Made by a program: the position numbers and the translations under genes. A stretch of DNA of 64,000 nucleotides from Cloeon dipterum (taxonomy: Eukaryota > Arthropoda > Insecta > Ephemeroptera > Baetidae), in the NCBI RefSeq assembly GCF_949628265.1, contig NC_088787.1, positions 8,918,501 through 8,982,500 of the forward strand, read 5' to 3'. This document shows positions 11,193 to 22,860 of this stretch, in pieces (positions within the stretch are counted from its first letter, which is position 1; each line of letters begins with the position of its first letter). Under the pieces are notes generated by a model, which saw only the letters and a program-made list of their open reading frames with translations, was not told the DNA's origin and ran no database searches.

Positions 11193-14100
11193 TCAACGAC
11201 GCAGTGAAATGTCAGGACTGTTTTGCACGATCCATTCAATGTATCTAGTGATGTCAACAAACAAGGAGAATTGATTTGTGTCACAAACACGTTGATCAAC
11301 ATTATCTATCTTTTTAATTCGGCTCGAACCGAAACTAACGACGCCTCGCAAGTAGAATCGCTTGTTCCTGACCAAGGTGCCGTTCGCAATGATCAATCCG
11401 CCGCCACTGTCCCCAACGCAAACATTTGTCCCTGAGAATGTTAATTAGATAATTTGTTGAGAAAGTATCAAAAGGTCACCATTATGAGGAAATCCGGCGC
11501 AAAAGTTTTGTGTTGGCCTGAGATGCTTCGAGAAGAACCTTTTATTCGAAAAGAAGCACTCGTTGTGCGACTCAATCCGTATAAACGCTTTCTGAAGGAT
11601 TGTTGCTTGCGAATAGTTTGCTGTGAGACCAAATCCAACGACCTTACGAACAAATCCATTGTTTTAACATTTTTTTTAAATAAAACAGTGAAGCAACTTT
11701 TCCATCTTGCCCGGCAATTTTCTCAATGTCATAATCACTGTTCCACAAGCAGGCTGGCCTCACTCGATCAGATAGGTGTATACTATTATTGCCGTGCTCA
11801 TCCAGGATTATCAAAGCCAAGTCGTGTTGAAAATCTTTTCGGTCGTTGTTGTATTTGGGATGAATTACAACTGAAGCAGCCTATTTAAATAACAATCGAA
11901 TGAGTTAGGGGTTAGGGCTAAACATAAATAGATGTTAGTTGTATTTTTATTAAATATTGTAGGTAATATTCAACTACAAAGAATTCATTTCAATATCGAG
12001 GATAATGATTTAAATTCAAAAAATATTCTATTGAAAAAATAACATGTTCGAAATTATTTAACCTGGACTATCTGACGCCCGTTCTCAGTATTGTCTCCTA
12101 CATCATACATCCCCAGGGTGATCTCCAGCCATTCCATTTCATATCGTGTACCAGTTGTTGGACTAAACATGCAGTGAGCAGCTGAAAAGATTAATTATAT
12201 ATTATGCGAAGTTTCAGGGCAAGCACCTCTATCTACTTGTCAATCACTTTATTTACCAGTCACTATTACTCTCTTAGACACCAGTGTGCCACCGCAGATG
12301 TCGAAGAGGGGCTCAGTTGTTGGAAAGTTGATTGTCAGGCTCACGTGCCACGGATTTTCCTCGATTGGGGCGTTTGTGCCGTGGTGCAATAAGGGTATTG
12401 GCAAGCCATCCCGTCTCTGGCGGCCTCCCCTTCTTGTCCAAGCAACCTTTCCGCAACCTTCGTAGCTTTCCTTTGCTCCAAATTCTGAATGTCAAAGCAA
12501 TGATTTATAAATTTCAAATTATGATGATATACACATACCTATCTTATTCGCTAATTCTGGAATCGGTGGCATCACAGTCACACCAGCTAATTCAAAAACA
12601 TTTTCGTTGAGATTGAGAATATCGAAAATATCAGACCATAGAATAATTTTCTTCTCCAAGTCTCCATGCCAAAAATCATCCCACTCGAAATTGACATTGA
12701 TATTGTATCTGGTTGCACGAAAATAATATCGGTTCGAATCCTTCATTATCAGAAACATGCCTGGAAATAAATGCGAAAAACTTTTACTAAAGGACTGTGC
12801 ACAACATGCTTTGCAGGTGAGTATTTTATTTTGCTCTTGTAATCAATAAATTAAAACCACAAGAAAATTTCAATTCTTTTTTGCTACTCAAAATCACACT
12901 TATGAAAAGGATAGGATATGATGAATAATTTTTGCACAAACGAAGGAATAAGCTAATCTTGAAACTCACCTGAATCTTCAAAATGAGTGCACATACGTAC
13001 GTTCATCTTTTGGCAAATGAATTTGCTGATGTTACTTTCCCGATAGCATTCTTGATGGTTCAAAAGTGTTGTATTTTTCAATTTTCTCTATGAAAAAAAA
13101 TATTTATGAATAGCAAAAGGTAAATTACATACTAGAAAAATGCATAATACGTCTGCTTGAGTGAAGACATATGAATCAAAAGAGGAGTCTTGCAGATTAT
13201 TCCTGTTCCACAAGCAGATGGGCTTCAAATGCTGCGTTAATGTAACTTTTTCAATTTTCCACACAGCCAGTTTGCTGTATCTATCGTCATATATATTCTG
13301 CACCTAAAAATAGTTTGAAAATGAAAGAATTTATAACACTACTATATTGACTTTTGCGTGAGAATATAAAATAACTATATAATTAACATTAATTGTCATG
13401 GACATTAAACATTTTTAAGATCCCAAAAATGGCTGCTGTGTAATTATGTAGGGTAAAATTCGTTTTATTTATAATAATGAAATCCCCAGCAAGATAGAAA
13501 GTTCTTACTTTCTGGTTTAGTAAGCCTCTTCCAAACTTGCAGTTCCCTTCATTTGACCCAGATTCACACGGGCCAGCATATAGACGGTAGTATTTAATAT
13601 TCCGAGCGATCGTTTTATCTGACAAAAAACTGTGTTAGAAAGTTGAAGAGATGGAAGGTGACAAGGCCTCTCTTTGCTATGATGATACAACTGAATTGCT
13701 ATATAAATTATCTAGTGTGGATATTGTGTTGACAAACTATTGTAAGAAAACTGGCAAGGAAACTCTTATTAGGATTTGCTGACGTTTTAGATTTTGGTGG
13801 AATTATTGAAATCGTGTATAGTTTCTATTAAGTTAAGATATATTAGAAAAAATGTTAGGTTCGAACTTGATGGGAAATGCATTCAAAATCGAATTTTTAT
13901 GACAGTTTTTTTCAACCGTGATGATATTTTATAGGCAAACACTACTTGATAAGACTAATCGATCAATGGATCACTTTTTATTTTCCTGAAATTTACCGGA
14001 AATTGGAAAACGCGTGGTTTAAGAAAATAATTAAACAACCAGGTCATAAATATGGCTTCATTGAATTTCTTAAGTCTTAATATTACACGCGTAAAATTGG

Positions 14101-15421
14101 AAATTTCATCAAGATTTAATATTTTTTGCTGTACTATTAACTGCTTAAAACAAAGCCCGAAACGAACCATGAGGGGAAATTTATACTATTTTTCCGGAAC
14201 ATGAGAATGGACCCACCAGCAATTAATTTGTCCAATTAAACATTCACTTCAAACCAATATTAATCTAAATTGAGCAAAAGCCGAATTATTCAATAAATTT
14301 TGATATGTTTTGTCATTTTATTAAAATCACAATATATTGCTAAAATTGATGAATAGAAAAATATCCACCTCTCGTTGGGGAAGGCTAAATAAATTCACTG
14401 GTTTCGCCAGAAACTAAAACGGCAAATCATAAGAGTTCGCTTGGTTAGAAGAAATCGAAAATTTGTTGAATATATATATACTCACTGCGAAAAACTAATA
14501 CGGCTCTCTCGGTGATTAAAAAACCATAAGATTCACGACAAGTCAAATCATCTGGAATCTTAGTGTAATAAATTAGCGTGGGATAGGATACTTTGAGGTT
14601 GGTTTTAATACTAGTTGTGCTTACCCAAAAAAATGGTCCATGCCAATTCGCGTTTTCAATTGAAATGATAACAGTCCATGGCATGTCACCATCACCATTC
14701 CATAATCCACATTTTTCAGTGCTCAAATTTTCGGTTCCAGAAGAATACACTGGAAGTTTGTTTATGTTAACAAAAATATTAAGCTTTAAAATTAGAATCT
14801 CGTCTTTTTTTAAATGTTTGCGAAGGGAAATTTAGAAGGTGCTTTGAATTTATAAAAAAATTTGCCGGTACGCCTCCAGATTTGTGAGGTACGACTCTGG
14901 CTAAATCAGGCTCTCGGCGTGGCTTCTCGGTGTCGCCGCCCTCGCTGTACTTACTGCTGACTCGACCTGGGCCGTCTCTTGGTGCTCAGCCGCTGTCGCT
15001 TTGCACCCTCGCTCACTCGGGTAAGGTCCTAAAGCGACAGCGGCTGAGCAGCGGCACCAAGAGACGGCCCAGGTCGAGTCAGCAGTAAGTACAGTGGGGG
15101 CGGCGCCACCGAGAAGCCACGCCGAGGACCTGATTTGGCCAGAGTCGTACCTTACAATGTTTTAGTTAAATCCTCTTCTGTTAATTTTTCCAACGCAACA
15201 TACCTGGTGCATCCAAAGCGGGTCTTCTTTTGCCGTAATTCTGACAGTTTTTTGCTTGTAATTCAGTCTAAAATTTAAAGAATAAATTGGTGTTGAGAGT
15301 TTGAGCAAATCACTGGTTCCAAAAATAAATTAAAAACGTGTCTTACCCCGGCATCGATGGCCTGGCATACTTCGTACGTTGCTACGGTGGTTAGCAGGAG
15401 AATGAACCATTCTTTGTTCAT
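11193..15421 (-). CDS. Copy B: secreted two-domain serine protease, first domain degenerate
   Basis: Thirteen exons: 15347-15421, 15204-15267, 14625-14749, 14486-14558, 13509-13618, 13151-13303, 12970-13087, 12539-12760, 12257-12484, 12063-12181, 11698-11880, 11480-11642, 11193-11431. All are in phase and give about 623 residues. The layout matches copy A: signal peptide, short Cys-containing segment (NCQNYGKRRP), a pseudo-protease domain, a linker with RQRR, then a trypsin-like domain with AAHC, QHDLAL and CVGDSGG. In the first domain the His block reads LVFRN and the Asp position is KLAVW, but EDSGG keeps the Ser, so at least two triad residues are lost. Intron 2 holds a GC-rich hairpin element. 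No stop or broken splice site was found. Confidence 0.85.
14887..15152. mobile_element. GC-rich hairpin (foldback) element in intron 2 of copy B
   Basis: Two arms of about 115 bp are nearly perfect inverted repeats. They begin AGGTACGACTCTGGC and end GCCAGAGTCGTACCT, and the loop is about 35 bp (around 15003-15037). The arms differ by a few substitutions and one 6-bp indel. The element is much richer in G+C than its surroundings and has no clear open frame. It is absent from the equivalent intron of copies A and D, so it inserted after duplication. Confidence 0.85.
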
Positions 15422-15545
15422 TTCTCCTGTTTTTGAGCAATCCAATCAAGAAGACTGTTCTCGTTCAGAAATTCTGATGAGCAGTGACTTTATCAGCATG
15501 CAATATTCGTTTTAGCTTGATATTTTATCATTGACCGCGAAGAAG
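15422..15545 (-). promoter_or_regulatory. Upstream block of copy B
   Basis: This carries the same GATA-type words and AACAGTC initiator-like sequence as the block before copy A, at nearly the same distance from the ATG. It differs by only a few substitutions, which suggests selection on the promoter or a recent duplication. Confidence 0.5.
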
Positions 15546-15704
15546 GTCAATTTTGTCAGCGGCATAGTGCCATTATGAGATGGCTATTTAGCCTATTGTA
15601 AGCATCTCCTCCGATTGTGAGATGGGCGACCTCCTGATTTATAGCAACTCGTGAAAAGTCACGTCCCCTTTACATGTCATGAACAAAGAGTTTATATATA
15701 ATAT

Positions 15705-16309
15705 ACTTACTGCGAAAAAATAATACGGCCCTCTCGGTTATTAAAAATCCATAAGATTCATGGGATAACATATCATCTCTGGAAACTTCATATTATACAC
15801 AATTCATAAAAACGAGCGTAACTTTGAGGTTTCTCTTCAATGTTAATTGTGCTTACCCAGGAAAAAAAATGTACCCCAAACTGGGGTTTCAATTGTAAAT
15901 ATAACAGTCCATGGCATATCACCATCACCATCCTATAGTCCACATTTTTCAGAGCTCAAATTTTCGGTTCCAAGAGAATACACTTGAAATTTATTTACGT
16001 AAATAAAATATTGTTTTATATATATAAGCTTTAGAATTATAATCTCGTCTCTTTCTTTAGTTTAATATTCCTCTTGGGTTTTTTCATCCCATCCAACCTG
16101 GTGCACCCAAAGCAGGTCTTCTTTTGTCGTAATTCTGACAGTTCCTTGGCAGTATTTTATCGTAAAATTAAAAAGAATATATATATTGAGAGTTTGAGAC
16201 AAACTAATGTTTTTGTTTGTTCCTAAAATAAATTTTAAACACGTCTTCACTGGGATCCTTTGCACATTGCTATGATGGTTAAGAGGAGAGTGAACCATTC
16301 TTTATTCAT
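15705..16309 (-). pseudogene. Copy C: 5' remnant of a protease gene
   Basis: Only the counterparts of exons 1-4 remain: signal-peptide exon from 16309 (MNKEWFTLLLTIIAMCKG), then remnants near 16100-16165, 15860-15990 and 15712-15795. Several breaks are visible. The acceptor of exon 2 is changed from TAGGATAAA to TACGATAAA. Exon 3 has a Trp-to-stop change (GGACTATAGGAT, where relatives have TGG). Exon 4 has a 2-base insertion relative to copies A, B and D. No later exons follow; the sequence runs directly into the upstream block of copy B. It looks like a truncated duplicate. Confidence 0.85.
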
Positions 16310-16929
16310 TTCTCCTGTAATTTTTCTTTACTACCAATCTAATCAAGAAGACTGTTCTCGCTCAGAAATGCTGATGAGCAGTGACTCTTATGCAATTATT
16401 CGTATTAGCTTGATATTTTATCATTGACCGCGAAGAAGGTCAAGTTTGTCAGCGTCAGTTCCATTGTGTGTAAGGGCTATTCTGCGTATTGTAATAATTG
16501 TAAGCAGCTCTTCTGGTTAAGAGATGGTTGACCTCCAGATTTTTAGCTACTCGCTAAAGTTATTCGCGTCCCATTTACGCCGCTCTACTAATTGCGTTTG
16601 ATATTATAATAAAATTCATAAAAATTAAGTATCAATGCAACGTTTAGGCTATGATTTTTGCTGTATAAGTTTCATGCTAGTTGAAAAGCAAGCTAAAAGA
16701 TGGTCTTACATATCTAAAAGTGATAAAACAAAATAGTAGAAAAGGATGCCAATTTTCTTTGCTCGTTTAGAAACTGGGTCATCTATTTAAAGCAAATTAA
16801 TACACCGCAGCATTACAATTAAAATTGCGAAAATAATTAAGGAAAAAATTGAAGGTATGCAAAATCATATGGTTTTTTTCTAACTTCCCTAATTTTATTT
16901 TATTGCACGCTTCAAATTAGTGATACAAA
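16310..16929. other. Spacer between copies C and D
   Basis: It contains the upstream block of copy C (about 16340-16445) and then AT-rich sequence similar to the A-B spacer. I see no gene. Confidence 0.6.
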
Positions 16930-18279
16930 TCAACCACGCAGTGATATGTCAGGACTGTTTTGCACAATCCATTCAATGTAACTAGTGATGTCAACAAACA
17001 AGGAGAATTGATTTGGTTCACAAACACGTTCATGAACATTATAAATCCTTTTAATTTGGCTGGGACCGAAACTAAGGACGCCTCGCAAGTAAAATCGCTT
17101 GTCGCTGCTGCTTGAAGTGTCGTTCGCAATGAGCAGTCCGCCGCCTCTGTCCCCATTGCAAACTTTGGTCCCTGTGCATGTTAATTAGATTATTGTTGAG
17201 TAAGTATCAAAAGGTCACCATTATAATGAAATGCAGCGCAAAAGTTTTGTGTTGGCCTCAGATACTTCGAGAAGAACTCTTTATTCGAAAGGAAGCACTC
17301 GTTTTTTGACGCAATCCGTACAATCGCTTTCTGAAGGATCAATGTTTCTTGCGAATGGTTTGCTGTGAGACCATATCCAACAACCTTACGAACAAATCAA
17401 ATGTTTTAATTCTTAAATAAATAAAACAGTGACGCAACTTTTCCATCTTGCCCGGCAATTTTGTCAAAGTCATAATCACTGTTCCACAAGCAGGCTGGCC
17501 TCACTCGACCAGAGAGCTTTATGCTCTCATTGCCTTTTTCATCCAGGATTATCAAAGCCAAGTCGTCTTGCCAATCATTCCTATCGCTGTGGTATCCGGG
17601 ATGAATTACAACTGAAGCAGCCTATATTTAAATAGCAATCGAATGATTTTGAGCTAAACATGAAAAGTTGCTTAGTTTTTGTCTTAATAAATATAATATT
17701 TAAATTACAAAGTACACTTCAAAACAAGACTGATGATTTCAATTATTTCAAATAATCTATTGAACAAAAAAAAATTATTTAAATGAAAATATTTTACCTT
17801 GACTGTTTGACTTCTGTTTCTAGTAGTGTCTTCTATATCATACATCCCCAGGGTGATCTCCAGCCATTCCGTTTCATATCGTGTACCAGTAGGACTATAC
17901 ATGCAGTGGGCAGCTAAAATATAATTTTATATTATGCAAAGTTTCAGGGCAAGCGTTTCCAATGCCTTTATTTGAATTTTTCAATAACTCTATTTACCAG
18001 TCACTATTACTCTCTTAGACACCAATGTGCCACCGCAGATGTCGAAGAGGGGATCAGTTGTTGGAAAGTTGATCGTCAGGCTCACGTGCCAGGGATTCTC
18101 CTCGATTGGGGCGTTTGTGCCGTGGTGCATTAAGGAAATTGGTAAGTCATCCCGTCTCCGGCGGCCTCTCCTTCTTGTCCAAGTAACCTTTCCGCAACCT
18201 TCGTAGCTTTCTTCCGCTCCAAATTCTGAGTGTCAAAGCAATGTGTTATAAATTCCATATTATGTGATGTTTTGCATAC

Positions 18280-18588
18280 CTATCTTTGTCGCTAATTTTG
18301 GAATCGGTGCCATCAGAGCAACAATTTTTTTCATTCCATTGAGACCGATTCCATGACGCAGTGAAATGTCGGGACTGTTTTGCACAATCCATTCGATGTA
18401 ACTAGTGATGTCAACAAACAAGGAGAATTGATTTGTATTACAAACATGTTTCGTATCATTATTTATCTCCATAGTTCGGCTCGGACCGAAACTAACGACG
18501 CCTCGCAAGTAGAATCGCTTGTCGCTGATCGAGGTGGCGTCCCCAATGAGCAGTCCGCCGCCGCTGTCCCCAACACAAACATTTGTAC
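18280..18588 (-). other. Chimeric exon joining two protease units
   Basis: The first part matches the last exon of copies A and B (GDSGG through NSPDISLR). Where those end in Arg-stop, this exon continues with HGIGLNGMKKIV and then the PIPKLATKIG linker that belongs to exon 8 of the other copies. It is open from acceptor to donor, 309 bases, with the phases of a linker exon. This is what unequal crossing-over between the paralogous C-terminal exons of two protease domains would produce. Confidence 0.85.
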
Positions 18589-21149
18589 CTGTGCATGTTA
18601 ATTAGACCATTGTTGATAAAATATAAAAAGTTAACCAGTAAGAGGATATCCAGCGCAAAAGTTTTGTGTTGGCCTGAGATGCTTCGAGAAGAACCTTTTA
18701 TTCGAAAAGAAGCACTCGTTGTGTGAAACAATCCGTAAAAACGCTTTCTGAAGGATTGTTGCTTGCAAATAGTCTTTTGTGAGACCAAATCCAGTGACCT
18801 TACGAACAAATCCATAGTTTTAATATTAAAAAAAAATAAAACAGTAGCTCAACTTTTCCATCTTTTCCGACAATTTTGTCAAAGTCATAATCACTATTCC
18901 ACAAGCAGACTGGCTTCACTCGATCAGAGAGCTGTATACTATTATTGCCTTTTTCATCCAGGATTATCAAAGCCAAGTCGTGTTGCCAATCTTTTCTGTC
19001 ATTGTTATATCCGGGATGAATTACAACTGAAGCTGCCTATTTAAAATTAAAATGGAGTGAAATAAAGCGATACATAAAGCAGAAGTTTAGTTTTACTGTT
19101 ATTAAATATCATAAGTAATATTTAATCTCAAAGCGCAATTCAAAATCGAGGATGATAGTTTGAATTGAAAAATAAAATCTATAGAACTATAATATCAACA
19201 AAAAAATTAAGTTCTTTATGAGCGCACGTCGTCAATAGTTATGCGTAATTTATTGAAATGAGACCTTGTTACCTAATTATTGTATCTGAAATATTTTCAC
19301 CTGCACTATCTGCCGCCCGTTTTCAGTATTGTCCCGTACATCATACATCCCCAGGGTAATCTCCAGCCATTCCGGTTCATATCGTGTACCAGTAGGACCA
19401 TACATGCAGTGAGCAGCTAAAAGAATTAAATTAGATATTATGCGAAGTTTCAGTGCAAGCGCCTTTATTTGAATTTTTCAATCACTCTATTTACCAGTCA
19501 CTATTACTCTTTTAGACACCAGTGTGCCACCGCAGGCGTCGTAGAGAGTATCAGTAGTTGGCATGTTTATCGTCAGGCTCACGTGCCACGGATTTTCCTC
19601 AATTGGGGCATTTGTGCCGTGGTGCACGTAAGGGATTGGCAAGCCATCCCGTCTCTGGCGGCCTCCCCTTCTCTCCCAATCAACCTTTCCGCAACCTTCG
19701 TAGCTTTCCTTCGCTCCAAACTCTGTGTGTTAAAGCAATAGTTTATAAATTTCATATTATGATGTTTTGCATACCTAGCTTTGTCGCTAATTTTGGAATC
19801 TTTGGCAGTCACATCACCCGATTTAGCAACAATTTCTTTGATGTCATATAGAATGTCAGCCCATTTAATAGTTTCATTCTGCTTAGCATTATATCTGGTT
19901 GCACGTAAATAATATCGGTTCGACTCTCTCATTATCAGAAAAACGCCTGGAAATAAATATTTTTAATTAAATTGCCAAAAACTTTTACTGGATATTTTAC
20001 TGAGTATTTACAAATAGTAAATATATAATGCATGCAAAAAATTATGACGGAAATTTTAATGCACCCTTTCAAGTGCTCTCTCTAATTCAAAATCACACTG
20101 GTAAATAGATAGGATGATAAATGATTTTTGTTAAAATGAAGGAAAAAATTAATCTTGACATTCACCTGAATCTTTATAATCAGTAGACTGCATATTATCT
20201 AACTTCGGTAAAATCCGGTAAACCGTATATCTATTGCGAATGCGTCCTCTTTTCCAATCCATGGAGCATCTGGCAAGGGGTGCACGTGGCAAAAGTGTTG
20301 CAGTTTTCAATTTCCTCTACAAAATAATTTTTGTCAAAACCGGGGAAATTAAATATCTGAAATATTTCTAATACGTCTGCTTGAGTGAAGACGAAAGAAT
20401 CGTAAGAGGAATCTTGCAGATTATTGCTGTTCCACAAGCAGATTGGCTTCAAATACTGCGTTATTGTAACATTTTCGATTTTCCACACTTCTAGTGCATC
20501 GCCTACAACGTTTCTTGACTGCACCTAAAAAAAGACTGGATTTAAAAGATACGAATTAAACGCTATTATATTGACTTTTACGTGAGAATAAACAACTATA
20601 TTATTCTATTAAACATTAATGATTGTAATTAATTGTAATCAATAATGGCTAGTGTATAATTAGGTACGGTAAAACTAGTTTTATTCACTACCATCAACGC
20701 CAGCTAGCTAGTAAATTCCTACTTTTTGGTTTAGTAATCCTCTTCCAAACTTGCAGTTCCCTTCATTTGACCCAGAATCGCAAGGGCCAGCATACAAACG
20801 GTAGTTTTCAATTATCTCAATGTCCATTGGATCTGACACAAAACTGTGTTAGAAGGTTGAAGATGGTAGGTGACAAATGCCTCTCTCTCTCTGCTATGAG
20901 TATATACAACTGAACCGCGATAAATTCAAGAGTTTGGTTATTGTGTTGACGAACTATGGAAATAAGGAAACACTCGACGTTTTAGATTTTGCCGAAATCA
21001 TTGAAATGATATATGTAGTTTCCATCAAGTTAATAGATATCGCCTGAGGAAAATTTTAAATTCGAGAGTTATGTTATATGGTGCTCCTAAGGTAAAAAAA
21101 TAAAACATGGGGATGCATTTTAATTTTTGGAAAATTCATCTGTAGATTT

Positions 21150-21600
21150 TAGACGTTTTTTTGCTCTTTTTATCCCTGTCCCCTCGGACCGGGAAGGGCG
21201 CGCACTGCACTAGCACGAATGCTGAAACCCGGGTCCCAATAACACCGCGAACGGATAACATGGGCGCACCAGGCCGCACAGGGACCCAGCCCACTGAAGG
21301 GTCACTTGCCTCCGCACCGAGGACTGCATTGTAACGCTAGACATTCGTCCCGTGAAGCCAAATCACGCATGCTGGAAAGGTGCAAACCAGCAAGTACAGT
21401 AGAGAGTCGCCTCCCAGCCCGTTGAGCAATTTGAGCATTTCGAGTCACTAAACTAACCACTTTTTGCCATCTCTGACATTGGGTAGCCAGTATTAGATCT
21501 CCGAACTGCTCAAATACCTCCCATTGCTTTGACACTCCTGAGAATGCCTTAACAATGCGAGCCAACGGGCTGGTTGCCGGGAAAATAAAATTAACGAGGT
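21150..21600. mobile_element. GC-rich insertion in intron 4 of copy D
   Basis: Intron 4 of copy D is about 1.3 kb, against about 0.7-0.9 kb in copies A and B. It contains a block of much higher G+C with a minus-strand open frame of about 87 codons (21302-21565). I do not recognise the protein. The composition and absence from the sister copies point to an inserted element, possibly a retroelement fragment. The borders are approximate. Confidence 0.45.
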
Positions 21601-22749
21601 TAAAGTAAATAATTAAAATTCTGATCCCACTACCAGGTCATGGGATTTCATTAAAAAAAACTGTAATTTCTTAATACGTTTTCGAAAGTGTTAGTTCATT
21701 GGAAATTTTATCAAGATTTCGGGGTACTTTTTGTTTATTTCTGTACTATAAACCACTTAAATCATAAAAAGCCCGATACGAACCCTTATTGAATTTAACA
21801 TTTTTCCGGAACATGAGAAAGGAACCATTAATCAATATGTCCAATTAAATAAACACTAAAAACCAATATGATACCAAATGGAGCAAAAACTGCATTTTTC
21901 TTTAAATTTTAGAAATGTTTGGCTATTTTTCTACAGTTTCAAAATCACTAAAATCGATCAATCGAAAATTTCCAACTCTTATCAGGGAAGACTACACAAA
22001 TACAATAGTTTCTCCAAAAACTGAAACGTCGAATCGGAAGAGTTTCCTTAATAATGAGAAGAAATCTCAGGGGGGAAATGTTTTTCCGTATACGGTTGAG
22101 AACATAAAATTTTAAGACTCACTGCGAAAAACTAATACGGTTTCCTCGGTTATTAAAAAACCATAAAATTCTTGAAAGCTCTTCAAATCATCTGGAATCT
22201 TCATAAGATACACAATTCATCGAAATTTAGCGTAATAGGATACTTTGAGGTTGGTCATCAATGTTAACTGTACTTACCCATCCGGCGGATGTGTTCCAAT
22301 CCTGGCCTTCAATTGTAATGATAACAGTCCATGGCATGTCACCATTACCATCCCATAGTCCACATTTTTCATAGCTCAAATTCTCAGTTCCAGGTGAATA
22401 CACTAGAAATTTTGTATGTTAACAAACAGATTGTTGTGAATTAATTAAGCTTTAAATTTGAATCTCGTCTCTTTTAAAAAAATTTCAGAAAATTTTCCTC
22501 TTATGTTTTGTATCCCATCAAACCTGGTGCATCCAAAGCAGGTCTTTCATTGTAACAGATCCGTTGGAGTAAAGTCTAAAATTGAAAGCAAAATTGGTGT
22601 TGAGAGTTCGAGCAAAACTATTTTTCGTTGGTTCCAAAAAATAAATAAATAGAAACGTATCTTACAGAAAGGGCTCCTTCGCACGTTGCAACGGTGGTTA
22701 GCAGGAGAATGAACCATTCTATGTTCATTTCTCCTGTTTTTCTCCCAAT

Positions 22750-22860
22750 TCAATAAAGAGGACTGTTCTCGCTCAGAAATGCGGATGAGCAGTGACACTT
22801 TATCACCATGCAATATTCGTTTTATATTGATCTTTTATCATTGACTGCGAAGAAGGTCAA
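22750..22860 (-). promoter_or_regulatory. Upstream block of copy D
   Basis: The same block with the AAGGTCAA, GATCAATATAA and GATAAAGTG words precedes this copy too, more diverged than in copies A and B. Confidence 0.45.

Larger units (their letters stand above)
16930..22728 (-). pseudogene. Copy D: fused three-domain serine protease locus, probably broken
   Basis: Eighteen exons can be traced: 22666-22728, 22524-22575, 22278-22402, 22123-22198, 20723-20832, 20375-20524, 20166-20316, 19775-19946, 19495-19722, 19301-19416, 18854-19036, 18636-18798, 18280-18588, 17998-18225, 17798-17913, 17439-17621, 17219-17384, 16930-17171. They encode a signal peptide, a degenerate protease domain (LVFRN at His, KDSGG), a second domain with AAHC, HDLAL and CVGDSGG, and a third domain where CNGDRGG has Arg at the catalytic Ser. 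Exon 18280-18588 is chimeric: it lacks the usual stop and runs on into linker sequence. Exon 19775-19946 lacks 5 bases near 19807 compared with copy A, which shifts the frame and reaches a stop in the next exon. Unless that is an assembly error, the locus is a pseudogene. Confidence 0.7.
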
